Below are positions 33,788 to 46,300 of a stretch of DNA of 64,000 bases, piece after piece. This stretch comes from Bostrychus sinensis. Taxonomy: Eukaryota > Chordata > Actinopteri > Gobiiformes > Eleotridae. Position 1 is the first letter of the stretch, and every line of letters starts with the position of its first letter. The notes beneath the pieces are model-generated. The model saw only the letters and a program-made list of their open reading frames with translations. It was not told the DNA's origin and did not search any database. The DNA is taken from assembly GCA_020698575.1 (NCBI GenBank), contig CM036252.1, positions 31,927,659 to 31,991,658 of the forward strand. The letters run 5' to 3'. The position numbers and the translations under genes were made by a program.

Positions 33788-34193
33788 CAGGAGTGTCCAA
33801 ACTTTTTCCCAAGAGGGCCATATTTGAAGATGTGCAAATGTTTAAAGGCCAACAGTTCCGTCTGAACGCACAAACTGTTTAAATTAATTGCACACTGTTT
33901 TATAAGTATTTTGTTTTCATAAGCAAAAGAATTATAAATTACAAAACTAAATCTAAAACAGGTCTCAACTACATAAACCCTCCAACTGCAATTATTTTTT
34001 GACCAATTATTTAGAAATTACAAAGCAGAGAGAAGTAGATTAGATGCACAAATGTACAGAAAAAGCTCCAGAAACACTGTGTGAAAGTGCTGGTGGGCCA
34101 TAAGTAAAACATTTTTTTTATCAAAGCCAAGGGCCATAAGAAATCTCGACCCGTGCCACAAATGGCCCCCAGGGCACACTTAGGACATGTCTG
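33788..34193. mobile_element. hAT-like MITE
   Basis: The left end CAGGAGTGTCCAAACTTTTT and right end (reverse complement CAGACATGTCCTAAGTGTG) are of the CAGGGGTGTCCAAAC hAT type, bracketing GAGGGCC / GGCCCCC blocks. Flanking 8-mers no longer match. Confidence 0.6.
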
Positions 34194-34659
34194 ATAAGAC
34201 AGATGACAGAAGAAGGAGCCAGGAACTGGATGGAGGGTGCATGGTTTGGCACTTCCTGTACACCAGACTCAGGTACACTGGAAAGGAGAGTAATGAAGGT
34301 CAGCAACAAGCATGACAGAATACATGTGTGTGTGAATGAGAGAGAACAATTGGAGGGTTGAGGTTACAGGGAGTTGAGGTAAAGAAGGTTAAGAAATGGG
34401 TCAAATACCCAGTGCAATCAGTGAAGAGAGTGGAAAAGTGGTGACGTGACGTAGGTTAGCAGCAGGTTGGAATGATGTCAGGTGTGTTGAGTGATAAAAG
34501 CATTTCAGCAAGAATGAAAGTAAAAGTGTTCAAGTCAGAGGTGAGAGCAGCTATGATGTATGTTTTTTAGAGACATTGGCACTGAGGAAAACACAGGAGG
34601 CAGAGCTGGAGGTATAACTGAGATTTAAAGTCCTTTTTGGAGTGATGAGTATGGATAGG

Positions 34660-35203
34660 ATTAGGGGTACATTAGAGTACAAGGACCATTAGGGGTACAT
34701 GAGCATGTTGCAGGGGGCACTTGGGATTATTTCATAATTTAATAACAATAAAATTATTTATAAAAAAAATAGAATTTGCATTATTCTATTTTTGAAGTGT
34801 GACTAATAAGAGATGAAACTGCTAAAAATTATATTTCTATACTAATATTATTAGATTTTGTTTCCACATTTTTAGGTCTAATAGTTTGTTTCAAAGGGAA
34901 AAGAAAGAAAAAGAAAATTTAAATAATTTTCTTTGAAGTAAATTTACTGAGTTAAAAAAAAGTTTATTTTGAATGTAAAATTTACAGTAAAATAAGTAAC
35001 TGTAGGAACTATAAGGCAATGGGAATTTTAGTTGTAATGTTATATTTGTATGTGAAGTTTGAGTTTAAAAAAAAACAAAACATGAGAATTAGTATTTGCA
35101 GTAAAGTAAGTACAAATGTTATACTGAAGAATCATGAGGGGTTATTCATGGTATGACAGAAAATGCCAGGGGTACATGAGACAAAAAAGATTGGAAACCA
35201 CTG
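34660..35203. mobile_element. hAT-like MITE, left terminus uncertain
   Basis: It ends TTGGAAACCACTG (reverse complement CAGTGGTTTCCAA, a standard hAT terminus) directly before the duplication ATCTAGAC. GGGGTACAT words occur near both ends. The left terminus is eroded. Confidence 0.5.
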
Positions 35204-35211
35204 ATCTAGAC

Positions 35212-35553
35212 CCACCATTCTCAAACTGGGGTCCCTGAACTATTGGTTGGAGGTTCACGAAAATGTTTTTAATTTGTTCCTAATAATTTATAATCATTAA
35301 TTTTGCTATGTTTATTTTGTTATATAATTTTAAACATTCATTAATTTTAATGGGAACCACTACAGCAATAAAACAAACATTGTGAGCAAATAACCCTTAC
35401 TTACATTTGGGTTTAGGACATTTAAAACTCCTGATGATTGTGACGCACTACGTAAATCACATTGATCAGGAGCGGAGGATACCATGAGGGGGTCCTTGGG
35501 ATTTTTTCTCTACTGTAAAGGGTCCCTGGCCCCAAAAAGTTTGAGAACCCCTG
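35212..35553. mobile_element. hAT-like MITE with exact 8-bp target duplication
   Basis: The left end CCACCATTCTCAAACTGGGG pairs with the right end (reverse complement CAGGGGTTCTCAAAC). ATCTAGAC flanks both sides (35204-35211 and 35554-35561). It abuts the element ending at 35203, so it apparently used that element's flanking octamer as its target. Confidence 0.85.
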
Positions 35554-35676
35554 ATCTAGACTATACTCCACCTCAGGCCCAAAGCAGCTGGGTCAGGCTC
35601 CTTCCCCCACAATCCTCATGGTGCAGAAGAATCTGAATAAGAACAGCATAATAAACCATAACTTAGTCTCGTGACT

Positions 35677-35720
35677 AAGCATCACTGCAGGCCTGTGACT
35701 TTAGGCCTGCAGTGATGCTT
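35677..35720. repeat. Perfect 18-bp hairpin, 8-nt loop
   Basis: AAGCATCACTGCAGGCCT at 35677-35694 is exactly complementary to 35703-35720, loop GTGACTTT. Confidence 0.9.
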
Positions 35721-36950
35721 TTGTATTTGAACTCCTCTGATGAACCAGTTTGATTGAGTCACGAGGTTAACCCTCATCTGACCAAAAGGGGTGTGACCCC
35801 AGGTGAATATTTTTTTGTTCAGGTTCATGACTTTGTCTTGCTCTTCGTTGTCTACGACTTCATATAGTTGGTTTTGGTTTCTGATGTAATTTGAGAATTA
35901 TATAAACAGAAACGTATGGGGGTCACTAATGACCCCAGTCAAAAATATCTATTTTTGCCTATGTATTTTGAGTGTTTTGATCACTGTCATTAGTTTCTTT
36001 TTTACAAAACATCAATATCTGATGTACCACACACTCGAGGGAGGTTAGAGGCTCACTGTCTGTCATTTTTAAGTTTGTCCAGGTTTACTGAGGCCCTCAG
36101 GACAACACTGTCCACACACAAGCAGAGATGAACCTGTGGTGATAATACAGACTAACCTCTGACTGAGGCAGAAACTATTCTTTAAAGTAAAAATATTTCT
36201 AAGAATCACTAAAAACAAAGTCCTGACAGTTCTGAACTGAGCCAGGAACATGTCTGAAGTCACCCAGGTCCTGCTCTGGTCCTACACAGACCGGACAGTC
36301 CTGGCCTCAGGAACCATACTATTAGAGTCTGTGCTGTCTCTCCCCCTACAGGAGACACAAGCAACAAAACACATGCAGCCTGTTGAGACAAACTGTCTGC
36401 AGCATTTCAGATCAGAGAGAAAGTCCAGCGTTTCAGCACCAGGACAATAACAGCAGAATCTAACCCTCACTTTTTAGGCCTGCGAATGGCCTCAGGGACT
36501 GCAGCCAACAAATCCATTTTATACTGATTCAGCCTAACAAAAAATAACAAGTAAAGCATGAGTTTTATTTAAATTGAAAGTTTAACTTTACATGATTTTT
36601 GGTGGATTTATTGGGATTAATCTATATTGGAGTGAATATGGCCCTGCCCAGTCTTAACTATAAAAATTTGTCAAAAATAAAGTTTTTTTTTAATTATTCT
36701 AAACTAAACCACACCAGAATGAAGAGAGGTGAAGAAGTTTTGTTTGTATTATTGTGCATTGTTCCTGACATAAAACATGCAATTTTTATTTAAAAAGTCT
36801 ATAATTTTGGGTGTCTAAATGTGCAAATTTTATGCAAATGTATCAAAATAGTTGTTTATTTTTTAAAAAATTACCTGAAATTAAAGTTAACACATCACTA
36901 ATGATGACCAAAGAAAAATAAATCTCAGTATTGTGTCGTTTTGTTTGTTG
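35721..36950. other. Gene-free stretch
   Basis: No supported gene. A small GGGGTCACTAATGACCCC palindrome lies near 35929. Short ORFs on both strands around 36069-36470 are not supported by any domain. Confidence 0.45.
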
Positions 36951-36951
36951 T

Positions 36952-38323
36952 TTGTTTTTAAACAACACAATGTAACTCCAAGTCAATCACACTTCTGTGA
37001 AATCAAACTGTGTCCACTTAGGAAGCAACACTGAGTGACATCAGTTTCACTGCTGTTGTACAAATGGAACAGACAACAGGTGGAAATTATCGGCAATTAG
37101 CCAGACTCCCCCAATAAAGGAGTGGTTCTGCAGGAGGTGACCACAGACCACTTCTCAGTTCCTATGCTTTCTGGCTGATGTTTTGGTCACTTTTGAATGC
37201 TGGCAGGTGCTTTCACTCTAGTGGTAGCATGAGACGGAGTCTACAACCCACACAAGTGGCTCAGGTAGTGCAGCTCATCCAGGATGGCACATCAATGCGA
37301 AGCTGTGGCAAGAAGGTTTGCTGTGTCTGTCAGCGTAGTGTCCAGAGCATGGAGGCGCTACCAGGAGACAGGCCAGTACAGCAGGAGACTTGGAGGAGGT
37401 CGTAGGAGGGCAACAACCCAGCAGCAGGACCGCTACCTCCTCCTTTGTGCAAGGAGGAACAGGAGGAGCACTGCCAGAGCCCTGCAAAATGACCTCCAGC
37501 AGGCCACAAATGTGCATGTGTCTGCTCAAACGCTCAGAAACAGACTCCATGAGGGTGGTATGAGGGCCCGATGTCCACAGGTGCAGGACTTTTGGCATTT
37601 GCCAGAGAACACCAAGATTGGCAAATTTGCCACTGCTGCCCTGTGCTCTTCACAGATGAAAGCAGGTTCACACATGTGGAGAATGTGGAGAACGTTCTGC
37701 TGCCTGCAACATCCTCCAGCATGACCGGTTTGACAGTGGGTCAGTAATGGTGTGGGGTAGCATTTCTTTGGGAGGGGGGCACAGCCCTCCATGTGCTGTC
37801 CAGAGGTAGCCTGACTGCCATTAGGTACTGAGATGAGATCCTCAGACCCTTGTGAGACCATATGCTGGTGCAGTTGGCCCTGGGTTCCTCGTAATGCAAG
37901 ACAATGCTAGACCTCATGAGGCTGGAGTGTGTCAGCAGTTCCTGCAAGAAAAAGGCATTGATGCTATGGACTGGCCCGCCCGTTCCCCAGACCTGAATCC
38001 AATTGAACACATCTGGGACATCATGTCTCGCTCCATCCACCAACGCCACTGTTGCACCACAGACTGTCCAGGAGTTGGCGGATGCTTTAGTCCAGGTCTG
38101 GGAGGAGATCCCTCAGGAGACCATCCCCCTCCTCATCAGGAGCATGCCCAGGTGTTGTAGGGAGGTCATACAGGCACGTTGAGGCCACACACACTACTGA
38201 GCCTTATTTTGACTTGTTTTAAGGACATTACATCAAAGTTGGACCAGCCTGTAGTGTGTTTTTCCACTTTAATTTAATTTACTAAATTTTTTTTTTTTTT
38301 TTTTTTTTTTTTTGAGCAGTGTA
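36952..38323 (+). mobile_element. Tc1-like transposon, decayed transposase
   Basis: Helix-turn-helix remnants (LQPTQVAQVVQLIQDGTSMR at about 37240, then VARRFAVSVSVVSRAWRRY) are followed by the catalytic region (VMQDNARPHEAG, then WPARSPDLNPIEHIWDIM) to a stop near 38158. Several frameshifts break the ORF, near 37300, 37590 and 37720-37850. The right end is TTTGAGCAGTGTA after a T run of about 30 nt; the matching left terminus is eroded. This is a very widespread vertebrate Tc1 lineage. The catalytic Asp of the second motif (QDN) and the Glu (IEH) are still visible. Confidence 0.88.
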
Positions 38324-38329
38324 TATTCA

Positions 38330-39245
38330 TTGTACCAATATACTGTACTATACTGTGCCAGATGTTCACAGGCTTCAAATAAGAGTCATTCTCTCACATT
38401 TGAAGATTTACAAAGTGAATACTGCTCACTATACAGTTTACTGAATAGCGACACCTGTGGGCAAAAGGGGTACTGCAGGTTGATGTATGGTCAGATCCAT
38501 GAGCTCCAGCTCCAACACAGAGACAACACTGCAGAAAGCTCCAGCTGGTGTTCATTTTTCACTGTTTACTGTCTGAGCTCACCTGCACAGGTAAAGATCT
38601 CCTCTGTGTAATCACATAAAGCTGAGTGTGCGTCACGTCATTCACGAAGTCTCTCTCAGACGCCACATATTCGCCGTTAGACCTCTATTGCAAATGATTA
38701 TTTTTTACTTTTAGATTTTTTTAATTTGTTGATTTAGTTTTAGTTTTTATTAAGTGTAATCTGCACCTGAACGCCTCATGTCTGCACCTGAACGCCTCAT
38801 GTCTGTGTCTGGGGTGAGCTGCTCTCAGCTGTGAGGAGAGGGAGGGTCACCGTCCGCGTCCTTCTGACATTAAAACTAAGTTCTGGTGACTAAATAACTC
38901 TTTTATGATTGTTTTTGGAGTAAAACATCGGAGGAACTGTGTGAAAAGTCTGCGAGTTCTCGACGATAGAGCGTTATAATTAGACGCGCGTGTATTTGAT
39001 ATCAATAACGGTTGTAAAACTTTAACGCTCCGTGTCTCTGTGATTTCTGAGTCTATCAACACGAAACGAAGACTGACACAAAGCTTAAAATCTCCTCTGC
39101 CGTTATGTCAAAATGTCATGTGCTGCTACAGCTCAATACACTTTATTGTGCATCAGAAAACACGCACTAGTAACATGCGCAGGGAGAGAAAGCGCCCATT
39201 ACTGTGCGAGGAGTTTAGGCTAATTGTGTCTCGCACACTTAAAAA
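38330..39245. other. Gene-free stretch, probably part of a repeat
   Basis: A 21-bp direct duplication (TGCACCTGAACGCCTCATGTC) lies at about 38761-38803. Moderately CpG-rich sequence at 38840-39040 leads towards the AAGTC-rich block. No gene recognised. Confidence 0.4.
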
Positions 39246-39264
39246 AAATCATACTTTTATTTGT

Positions 39265-39425
39265 TTGAGAAGTATCAAGTCTTCTCAAGTCACAGGGCTC
39301 AAGTCCAAGTCAAGTCCCAAGTCATTGGTGTTCAAGTCCAAGTCGAGTCTCAAGTCTTAGTCCATTTCATCAAGTCGAGTCTAAAGTCATCAAATTAGTG
39401 ACTGGACTCTGACTTGACTTGAGTA
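39265..39425. repeat. AAGTC-rich degenerate tandem repeat
   Basis: Repeated CAAGTC, GAGTC and inverted GACTTG words (for example TCAAGTCCAAGTCAAGTCCC) form a degenerate array of about 160 bp. Similar arrays are dispersed in fish genomes. Confidence 0.7.
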
Positions 39426-39794
39426 ATCTATGTATGTTATTTATGTTTTGCTGGTTATATGTATATTCAAGCCTCATATAATTTCATATATTTATTATAG
39501 TAAAAAAAACTTAAGTGCTGTGAGTGCAATGTCATGATAATGTAATGTGTTCATCTTCATGCATTTTTTGAGAAATGTGCGACTTTGTAACTGTGAGGGA
39601 GACACACTGGGCCTCACTGTAGATAAGATAAAACACAGAAAGAGTGATAGAGTTTAATTTGGTTCCTGATTGTAGTTTAGTGTAACTGCCACTAGGGGAT
39701 GCAATTTAGTGGGTGTGGTTAAATGTTGATGACATCAGAAAAACAAAATAACATGATGGGCGTGTCACAGGCTGCCTACATTACATCATGGGTT

Positions 39795-39965
39795 GTAAAT
39801 TTACACTACTTAATGATTTATATAACTCCATAATAATGACCTTGATGAACTTTTGTGGACGTGACAAACTGAGTGTCCAGAGCAGGTGCAGGTGTTGGCA
39901 CCAGTTCAAGTTGGGATGGTCCAATATCTATATTTACAAATTAAATTTGAGTAGCAACTCTATTA
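39795..39965 (+). repeat. Dispersed repeat, inverted partner of 3303-3470
   Basis: See the shared words GTGACAAACTG, CAGGTGCAGG, TTGGCACCAG and GAGTAGCAACT. No coding capacity recognised. Confidence 0.6.
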
Positions 39966-39989
39966 TTATTCGTCTAGACGAATAATAAC

Positions 39990-41414
39990 TAACCCCCTCC
40001 TGACACAAAGGAATTTAGCCTTGGAAGTCCATTTTTTTTTTTTTTCTTCTTCTTCTTTTTTATAAAAAACAGGGTAAGCAGAAGCCTGTTTTAAAATGTT
40101 TGTGTGTCAGAGAGGGTTTAGCCAGGCAGTTCCTCTCCAGTAGAAACTAGCTGAAAAGAAATTTCAAATAAATTTGAAATTAAATAGATTTAAGAACATT
40201 TTGAAATAAACTTCTGTAGAATTATAACTTTATTTCTTTGCAGTTAGACAGATTAGGAAAATAAAAGTCTGAATTATTATAAAATAAGGTAACAAGCTGA
40301 GGAAGACGAGCAGAGTTTGGCGTAGCCTGGTCTGTGCGTGTATGTGTGTGTGCGTTTTAAGCCATGGCGGGTGTATGTTGAGCATGTGTTTGGCATTGGT
40401 GCGGAGGTCTGAATGTGAGCGGGTGAGTGAAAAGTGGAAGTTGTAGGTTTTGCATGTCCAGGATCCTCAGGGGCAGCTAGATAAAATTCTTTAATAGTGT
40501 GCAGTTTTGACCGCTGTAGAACAGCGGACAGGGAGAAAAGTCATCTTGTGTTTCGTATGACAGCCAGTGTTAAAGCAGTACTGATAGTAATAGTATTAGT
40601 AGTAATCGTAATGATGTGCATGGGAGTACAGAGTGACAGTAGGTTGCTTGGTAGTACAGGGTGTGCACAGTAAAACTGTGTAATGAGAGGCCTGTTTCAG
40701 CTCTGGGAGCTGACTAGTTTTGCAGTGTGCTGGGTCCACCTGACGAGGGGGGCTTGGCAAGGTGACTGAAAACTAGATAAGTTGGACACTGGATCGTGCA
40801 AACATTGCATGTGGTTTGGTCTGCACAGTGGGCCGATAGTTGAGGTTCTCGGAAAAGCTGTTTGTTCGTTGGTTACTGCGGGTGTTGCATGTGACCCGGT
40901 CTGCTCTGCGAGAGTCCTGGCCAGGTGTTGTGTTGGTGCATTACTGATAGGGTACATGTCTTATTTAGCATGCATGCAGTTATTATTATGGGGTAAACTC
41001 CCTAAATAGTCAAGACCAGTTTAGTTTTTTAATACCTTTTTATTCATGATAGTATATTAATAGTAACAGGCTTTTACTTAGAATATAATATATGCTGGTA
41101 GTTAGGTTGCAGAAGGGTAAATTATACTAAATAATATAATAAATATCTTTATATCTATAAGCTGGTATATTAAAAATAATGGTGTCTAGTTACCTTAAGG
41201 CACGTATCTCTATTTTTTTGTATAATATTATGTTGGTGCCTACACCTAAACCCAGTAAATTAGTACATGCTCCTAAGCTTGGTCTGAGTCTGAAAGGGTT
41301 AAGGAGTAACACAGCAGCTGTGTGTTTTGTAGCACTGGGTCAAGGTCATGCTGCTCTGAAGCTGTGAGAAGTGCTAGAAATATAGTTTGCTGGGGTCAGT
41401 CTTTTGCGACGTGC
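39990..41414. other. Gene-free stretch upstream of the retroviral relic
   Basis: No ORF or domain supported. Part of it could be the 5' LTR and leader of the provirus whose gag starts at 42036, but the 3' LTR is missing so the LTR cannot be identified by comparison. Confidence 0.4.
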
Positions 41415-41427
41415 TGTCTAAACTTGG

Positions 41428-41747
41428 GAGGTGCATGGTGGCAGAGCGGTTAGCGTTCTCACCTCCCAGCAAGGAGATCGTGGGTTCAACCAACACACGA
41501 ACTCTCTGGGTGGAGTCTGCACGTTACTGGATACTCCAGCTTCCTCCCACTGTCCAAAGACATGCATGTGTTAGGTGAATTGGTGACTCTAAATTGACCC
41601 TAGTGAATGAATGTGAGAGTGAATGGTTGTCTGTCTGTGTTCGTCTCTGTGTCAGCCCTGTGACAAGCTGGCCCCTGTCCAGGGTGTACCCCACCTACAG
41701 CCCAAAGTTACTGGGATAGGCTCCAGTCACCCGCGAAAATGAATGAA
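41428..41747 (+). mobile_element. tRNA-derived SINE-like repeat with 13-bp target duplication
   Basis: It begins GAGGTGCATGGTGGCAGAGC (A box TGGCAGAGCGG at 41438), has a B-box-like GGGTTCAACC about 45 nt later and ends in a GATAGGCTCCAG...(GAAT)n tail. The exact duplication TGTCTAAACTTGG flanks it (41415-41427 and 41748-41760), so it moved by LINE-type retroposition. It is the best-preserved copy of the family in the window. Confidence 0.88.
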
Positions 41748-42035
41748 TGTCTAAACTTGGTTGGGTATGCATGGGTGTCTTGCCTGCAACTGAACCTAGG
41801 CTGGACAATAATTCAATAATTCAAACAATACCTAGAGGCCAAAATAACAAAAAGTGAGGTTTCCCCTCACGCTGAGGGAGGTTACATAGTGATGTTAGTT
41901 TTAAGTGATGAGGTTGAGGTTGAGGCGTGTGTGTGCGTGCAAACATAAGCGATAAAAAGTATCAGCAGCCTGCTGTCTTATCAACTTTTGTGGTTTATTT
42001 TTACACTGGACAGAGAAAAAAGAGAGAGAGAGAAA

Positions 42036-42158
42036 ATGGGATCAAATGCTGTGAAAGGTGCTAAGAGTCCTTCTACACCAGCTGATCTCATAATAAAGAA
42101 ACATCCAAAGGATCAGAAACTAATAATTAAATGCATGAATAAATGGCATAAACAGTGA
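42036..42158 (+). pseudogene. Endogenous retrovirus gag, N-terminal piece
   Basis: An ATG at 42036 opens a frame starting MGSN, a myristoylation-type start, with Lys-rich matrix-like sequence, and stops at 42156. The same provirus resumes at 49924 on the far side of the BEL/Pao insertion. The relic was therefore already present, though not necessarily dead, when the BEL element landed. Confidence 0.6.
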
Positions 42159-42186
42159 ATGGCCAACAATGGCCCAAAAGTGGTAC

Positions 42187-42615
42187 TGTAGCGGCTTCCA
42201 AATAAATCCTTTTAAATAGCCGCTGAGAGGTTGAGTTTGGGTCCTGTACATAAATTTGCGACGCGCTATAGGAAGGCTTGTTATCAAACAGAGAGGCTGG
42301 ATCCAGGATGCGTTTCCGTAGGTTTATTAAAACGACATACAGCTATCACAGCGAACAAGATAGTGCACAGCTAACATATTGGAAATATGAATACTTGACT
42401 GATGAAACCAGAGTAGAAGCGGTCAACAAAAATTACGGCTACCCAACTCTTCCTCTCTCCTCCTCCTTGTCACAGGTAAGTGCGCGTCCTTTCAAATCTC
42501 CGCCCATACACACCTATGCCCACGTGACCCCCCCCCCCCCGCCTCACCGGGAAAGCAGACACTCACACAAACACACACAGTGCACCTATGCACCAACCTA
42601 TACATGTCTCCTACA
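42187..42615 (-). repeat. BEL/Pao 3' LTR
   Basis: 429 bp, TGTAG...CTACA as read on the plus strand. Compared with the 5' LTR it has C for T at GGATCCAGG, G for A at TTACGGCTA, T for C at AAATCTCC, and a 13-C rather than 8-C run. Confidence 0.95.
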
Positions 42616-42906
42616 CACCAGCCCCTAATTATTGAGTCCTACAATAATTACTCATATGAACATTAGGAGACATACATATTACCACATAATGAAACAATGC
42701 AAATGCCACAAGACTAGTAGAGAGTCCATGAAATGTAAAAAAAAATCCACATGGGAATCCTTGTCTTCAAGTCAGTAGACCAAGTGGTCCACAGTAAATG
42801 TGGTCCAAAGTCACAGTCCAAATTGTCCCAATGTCTCAAAAAATTCCAGGAACGTTCCAAGAAAAGTCCAAAAAAAAAACAATCAATATAAAGGCCAACA
42901 ACTTCC

Positions 42907-43336
42907 TTATGTAGCCTCTGCCTCCAACAACAGACAGACCTTGGAAATAGGCCGGTCCAGGCAACTAGTCTTTGTTTTAATCCGGACCTGGCGAACAAAT
43001 CCCTTTCTGTCCGGAAAGGTCTCCAACACTCGTCCCAGGACCCAAGAGTTACGAGGTGCAGTACTATCCATGATAACCACAATATCCCCTGGGATAAGGT
43101 TCCTCCTGACTCCTGTCCAGCGCTGGCGCTCTTGCAGTTGCGGTAAGTATTCCTTGGTCCAACGTTTCCAGAATAGGTCTGACATGTATTGAACTTGTTT
43201 CCATCTTCTTGTTGCATAGAGGTCTGTAGCCTGGAACTCCCCTGGTGGTAAAGAAGGTAAGTTCTTCAGCAATAACAGATGATTTGGTGTTAAAGCTTCC
43301 AGGTCATTAGGATCTGTAGACGCCTTGGTGATAGGA
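42907..43336 (-). CDS. BEL/Pao pol C-terminal domain, shifted frame (DUF5641-like)
   Basis: After the frameshift near 43336 the polyprotein continues as PITKASTDPNDLEALTPNHL, then ATRRWKQVQYMSDLFWKRW and RRNLIPGDIVVIMD, ending at a TAA near 42907. This is the DUF5641-type domain found after the integrase in BEL/Pao elements. It is intact apart from its separation from the main ORF. The frameshift lies in CCGGTCCT, where one of the G/T bases is extra. Confidence 0.85.
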
Positions 43337-46300
43337 CCGGCTGTTAATGATTGCCTCAACCTCACAAAGTACTGTATGAAGGCCTTCTTCATCGAGATGT
43401 TGAACTCTGAGGGTTGAGTTCAGCACTTTCTTCACAGACCGAATGAGCCTTTCCCACGGTCCTCCATGATGAGATCCTGCAGGTGGGTTAAAGGTCCATT
43501 TAATGCCCTTCTGCAATAACATGTCATTGACCTGTGCCTGGTTCCACTGTTCAATAGCCAGTTTCAGCTCCCGCTCTGCCCCAATGAAGTTTGTGCCATT
43601 ATCAGAGCGCAGCTCACGAACCTGTCCCCTTCTGGCTATAAAGCGCCTGAGAGCGTTAATAAAGGAGTCGGTGTCCAGAGATGGCGCCACCTCGATGTGA
43701 ACAGCTCTTAGAGCGAGGCAGGTAAATATCACACCGTACTTCTTCACTATACTCCTCCTGCTCTTCACCTCAAAAGGCCCAAAGTAATCTACTCCAACAC
43801 AGGTGAATGGAGGCTCATCTGGCTGGATTCTTTCTTTCTTTCTTTCTGCCATCTGCTGGCAAACTGGGGAAGCATTTTGTCTCCTGCAGACAGTGCACTT
43901 TGAAAGAATTCCTTTTATTGCAGTGCTCACTCCTGTTATCCAGTACTTCTCTCTAAGCTTGGACAGCATATGGTTGCGCCCGCTGTGCCCTACTTCCTTG
44001 TGGATGTGTCTAAGCAGCAGAGTGGAAATATGGAGTTCCTTGGCCAGAATAATAGGATGTTTTGACTCAATAGGCATTGATGATCTACTGAGCCTGCCAC
44101 CGACTCGCAAAATGCCGTCTTCCAGCCTTGGACATAGCGAGTACAGGTGACTAGTTTTTCTAATGCTCTGGCCCCTTTTCAGACTCTTGAGCTCCTCAGG
44201 AAACCTCTTCTCCTGGCAAAACCGTATTATTGCCAGCTCAGCGTCATTAATATCTTCCACTGTTAAGCACCTCTTCACAAAAGTCCCTTGAACTGACTTC
44301 ATTTCCTCTTCCAAATTGTTCTGCTGCTCCGTTCTGAGGTCACCCTGAGCATATGCAGCCTTTAGTTGCTTCCTTTTCCTATGACAAGCCAACAGCCAGT
44401 CTTTGTACCTCAGAATCCAGGCCACAGATCTTCTCAGGCAAACCCAGGAGGAAAAATAGTGAACCAGGTAAGTTGTTGGATCTTCTCCAGTCCCTAAAAC
44501 ACTCACTGTGATGGTATTCTTCAGTTCTGGGTCCTCTGAAGAGAGATCACTGTCTGTCTCAGGGCTCACAGGCCACTCCTTTTCAGATTGACAGAGGAAG
44601 TGAGGTCCTGACGTCCATGCTGTATCCTTGAGAAATTTTTCCACCTTGACCCCTCTGGATGCTGCATCTGCTGGATTAGACCCAGTGTTCACATATTTCC
44701 ACTGGTCTGGACGCGATGATTTTAAAATCTCAGCAACACGGTTTGCCACAAACACTTTGAACCTGGTTGTTTTGTTCCTAATATACTTTAGAACCGATGC
44801 ACTGTCAGTCCAGAATACTGAATCCTGCAGAGTCATGTGTAGTTCCTTTCTCCACAGGACATCGATACGACTAGCCATTGTTGCTGCCACAAGCTCCAAT
44901 CTAGGGATGGTTACAGCCTTCAACGGGGCAACACGAGATTTTCCCATAATGAAAGCACAGTGTTTTTGGAGGTGCTCATTTTGCAACAGCAAGTACGTAA
45001 CTGAACCATAGCCGTCTTCGCTGGCATCGCAGAAATGGTGTAACTGGGCTGTAATAACGTTCCCAAACTCCAGAGGTTGTAAAAATCTGTTCAACCTAAA
45101 GTTGTCCAGCAGGTGGAGCCCTTGTATCCAGTTCAGCCAATCCCTGGAAGCAGTTTCAGGTATTAGCTCATCCCAGCCCACAGCTCTTCTACACAGGTCT
45201 CTCAAAATTAATTTTGCCACCAAAACAACAGGACTCAACATCCCCAGAGGATCATAAATGGAGCTCACAGTTGAGAGGATACCTCTACGTGTAAGTGGTC
45301 TTTCTTTTAGCACAATCTTAAATTTAAACATATCAGATTGTATACACCATTCTACACCAAGCACCCTCTCGACGGGCAGAGATAGCTGCTCAAAATCCAA
45401 CTTCATCACACCTTTAGCTCTGTTAGTTTCCGGGATGGTTTCAAGGACCCCTGGCCTGTTGCTTAGCCACTTTGTCAGGCAAAACCCACCTTTTGTGCAC
45501 AGAGACACAAGTTCACTATATAGTGTGACTGCTTCCTTCTCTGTCTGGACTGACACCAGGCAGTCATCCACATAAAAACAATGCAGTATTTTATCCACTG
45601 TCTCCTTCTTAAACTCGTGTCCAAAGTCCTCTGTACACTTCCTCAGAGCAAAGTTGGCACAACTGGGGGATGAAGTCGCTCCAAACAGATGTACTTTCAT
45701 CCTGAACTCTGCCGGTGCTTGGCTTAGATCTCCCTGTGGCCACCATAGGAATCTCAGCAGGTCTGCATCTTCTGACGGGACCTTTACCTGATGGAACATT
45801 GCTTCGATGTCCGCCATGATGACAACAGGCTCCTTTCTGAAGCGTGTCACAACTCCTATCAGTGAGCTGGTAAGATCGGGGCCTTGTAGTAACTGTTCAT
45901 TCAAAGATTTTCCCTTATAACTGGCACCACAATCAAACACGATTCTCAGCTTTCCTTTAACAGGATGATGGACACCATGGTGTGGTATATACCACACTTT
46001 GCCATCACTGCGGTCCAGCTCTCCCTCAGGTACCCTTTCAGCATAGCCTTTCATAAGCAGGTCGTTCATAAAAGTGGTATACTCTGTATAAAACAGTGGG
46101 TCTCTCTGGAGCCTTCTTTTCAGATTTTGCAGTCGCTGTTCCACAACCTTCTTATTATTTGGCATGATGACATCTGGTTCTCTCAGTGGCAGGCAGATCT
46201 GATAGTGACCATCCAGATGTTTGGCAGATGTGGTGACCAACTCCAAGAACTTCTGGTCCTCTCTAGAAAGTCCTGGCTGTTCATCCCTGGTGGATTCAGG

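Noticed and set aside
41438..41495. tRNA gene
   Set aside because: A- and B-box-like words are present but no cloverleaf follows, and the 13-bp target duplication marks it as a SINE.
41990..42036. Retroviral primer-binding site before gag
   Set aside because: A TGGACAG word is present, but it does not extend into a convincing tRNA 3'-end complement and no LTR pair is available to define the boundary.
43330..43345. Programmed ribosomal frameshift in BEL/Pao pol
   Set aside because: There is no slippery heptamer or downstream structure that I can see, and BEL elements normally use one frame here; a simple 1-nt mutation is likelier.
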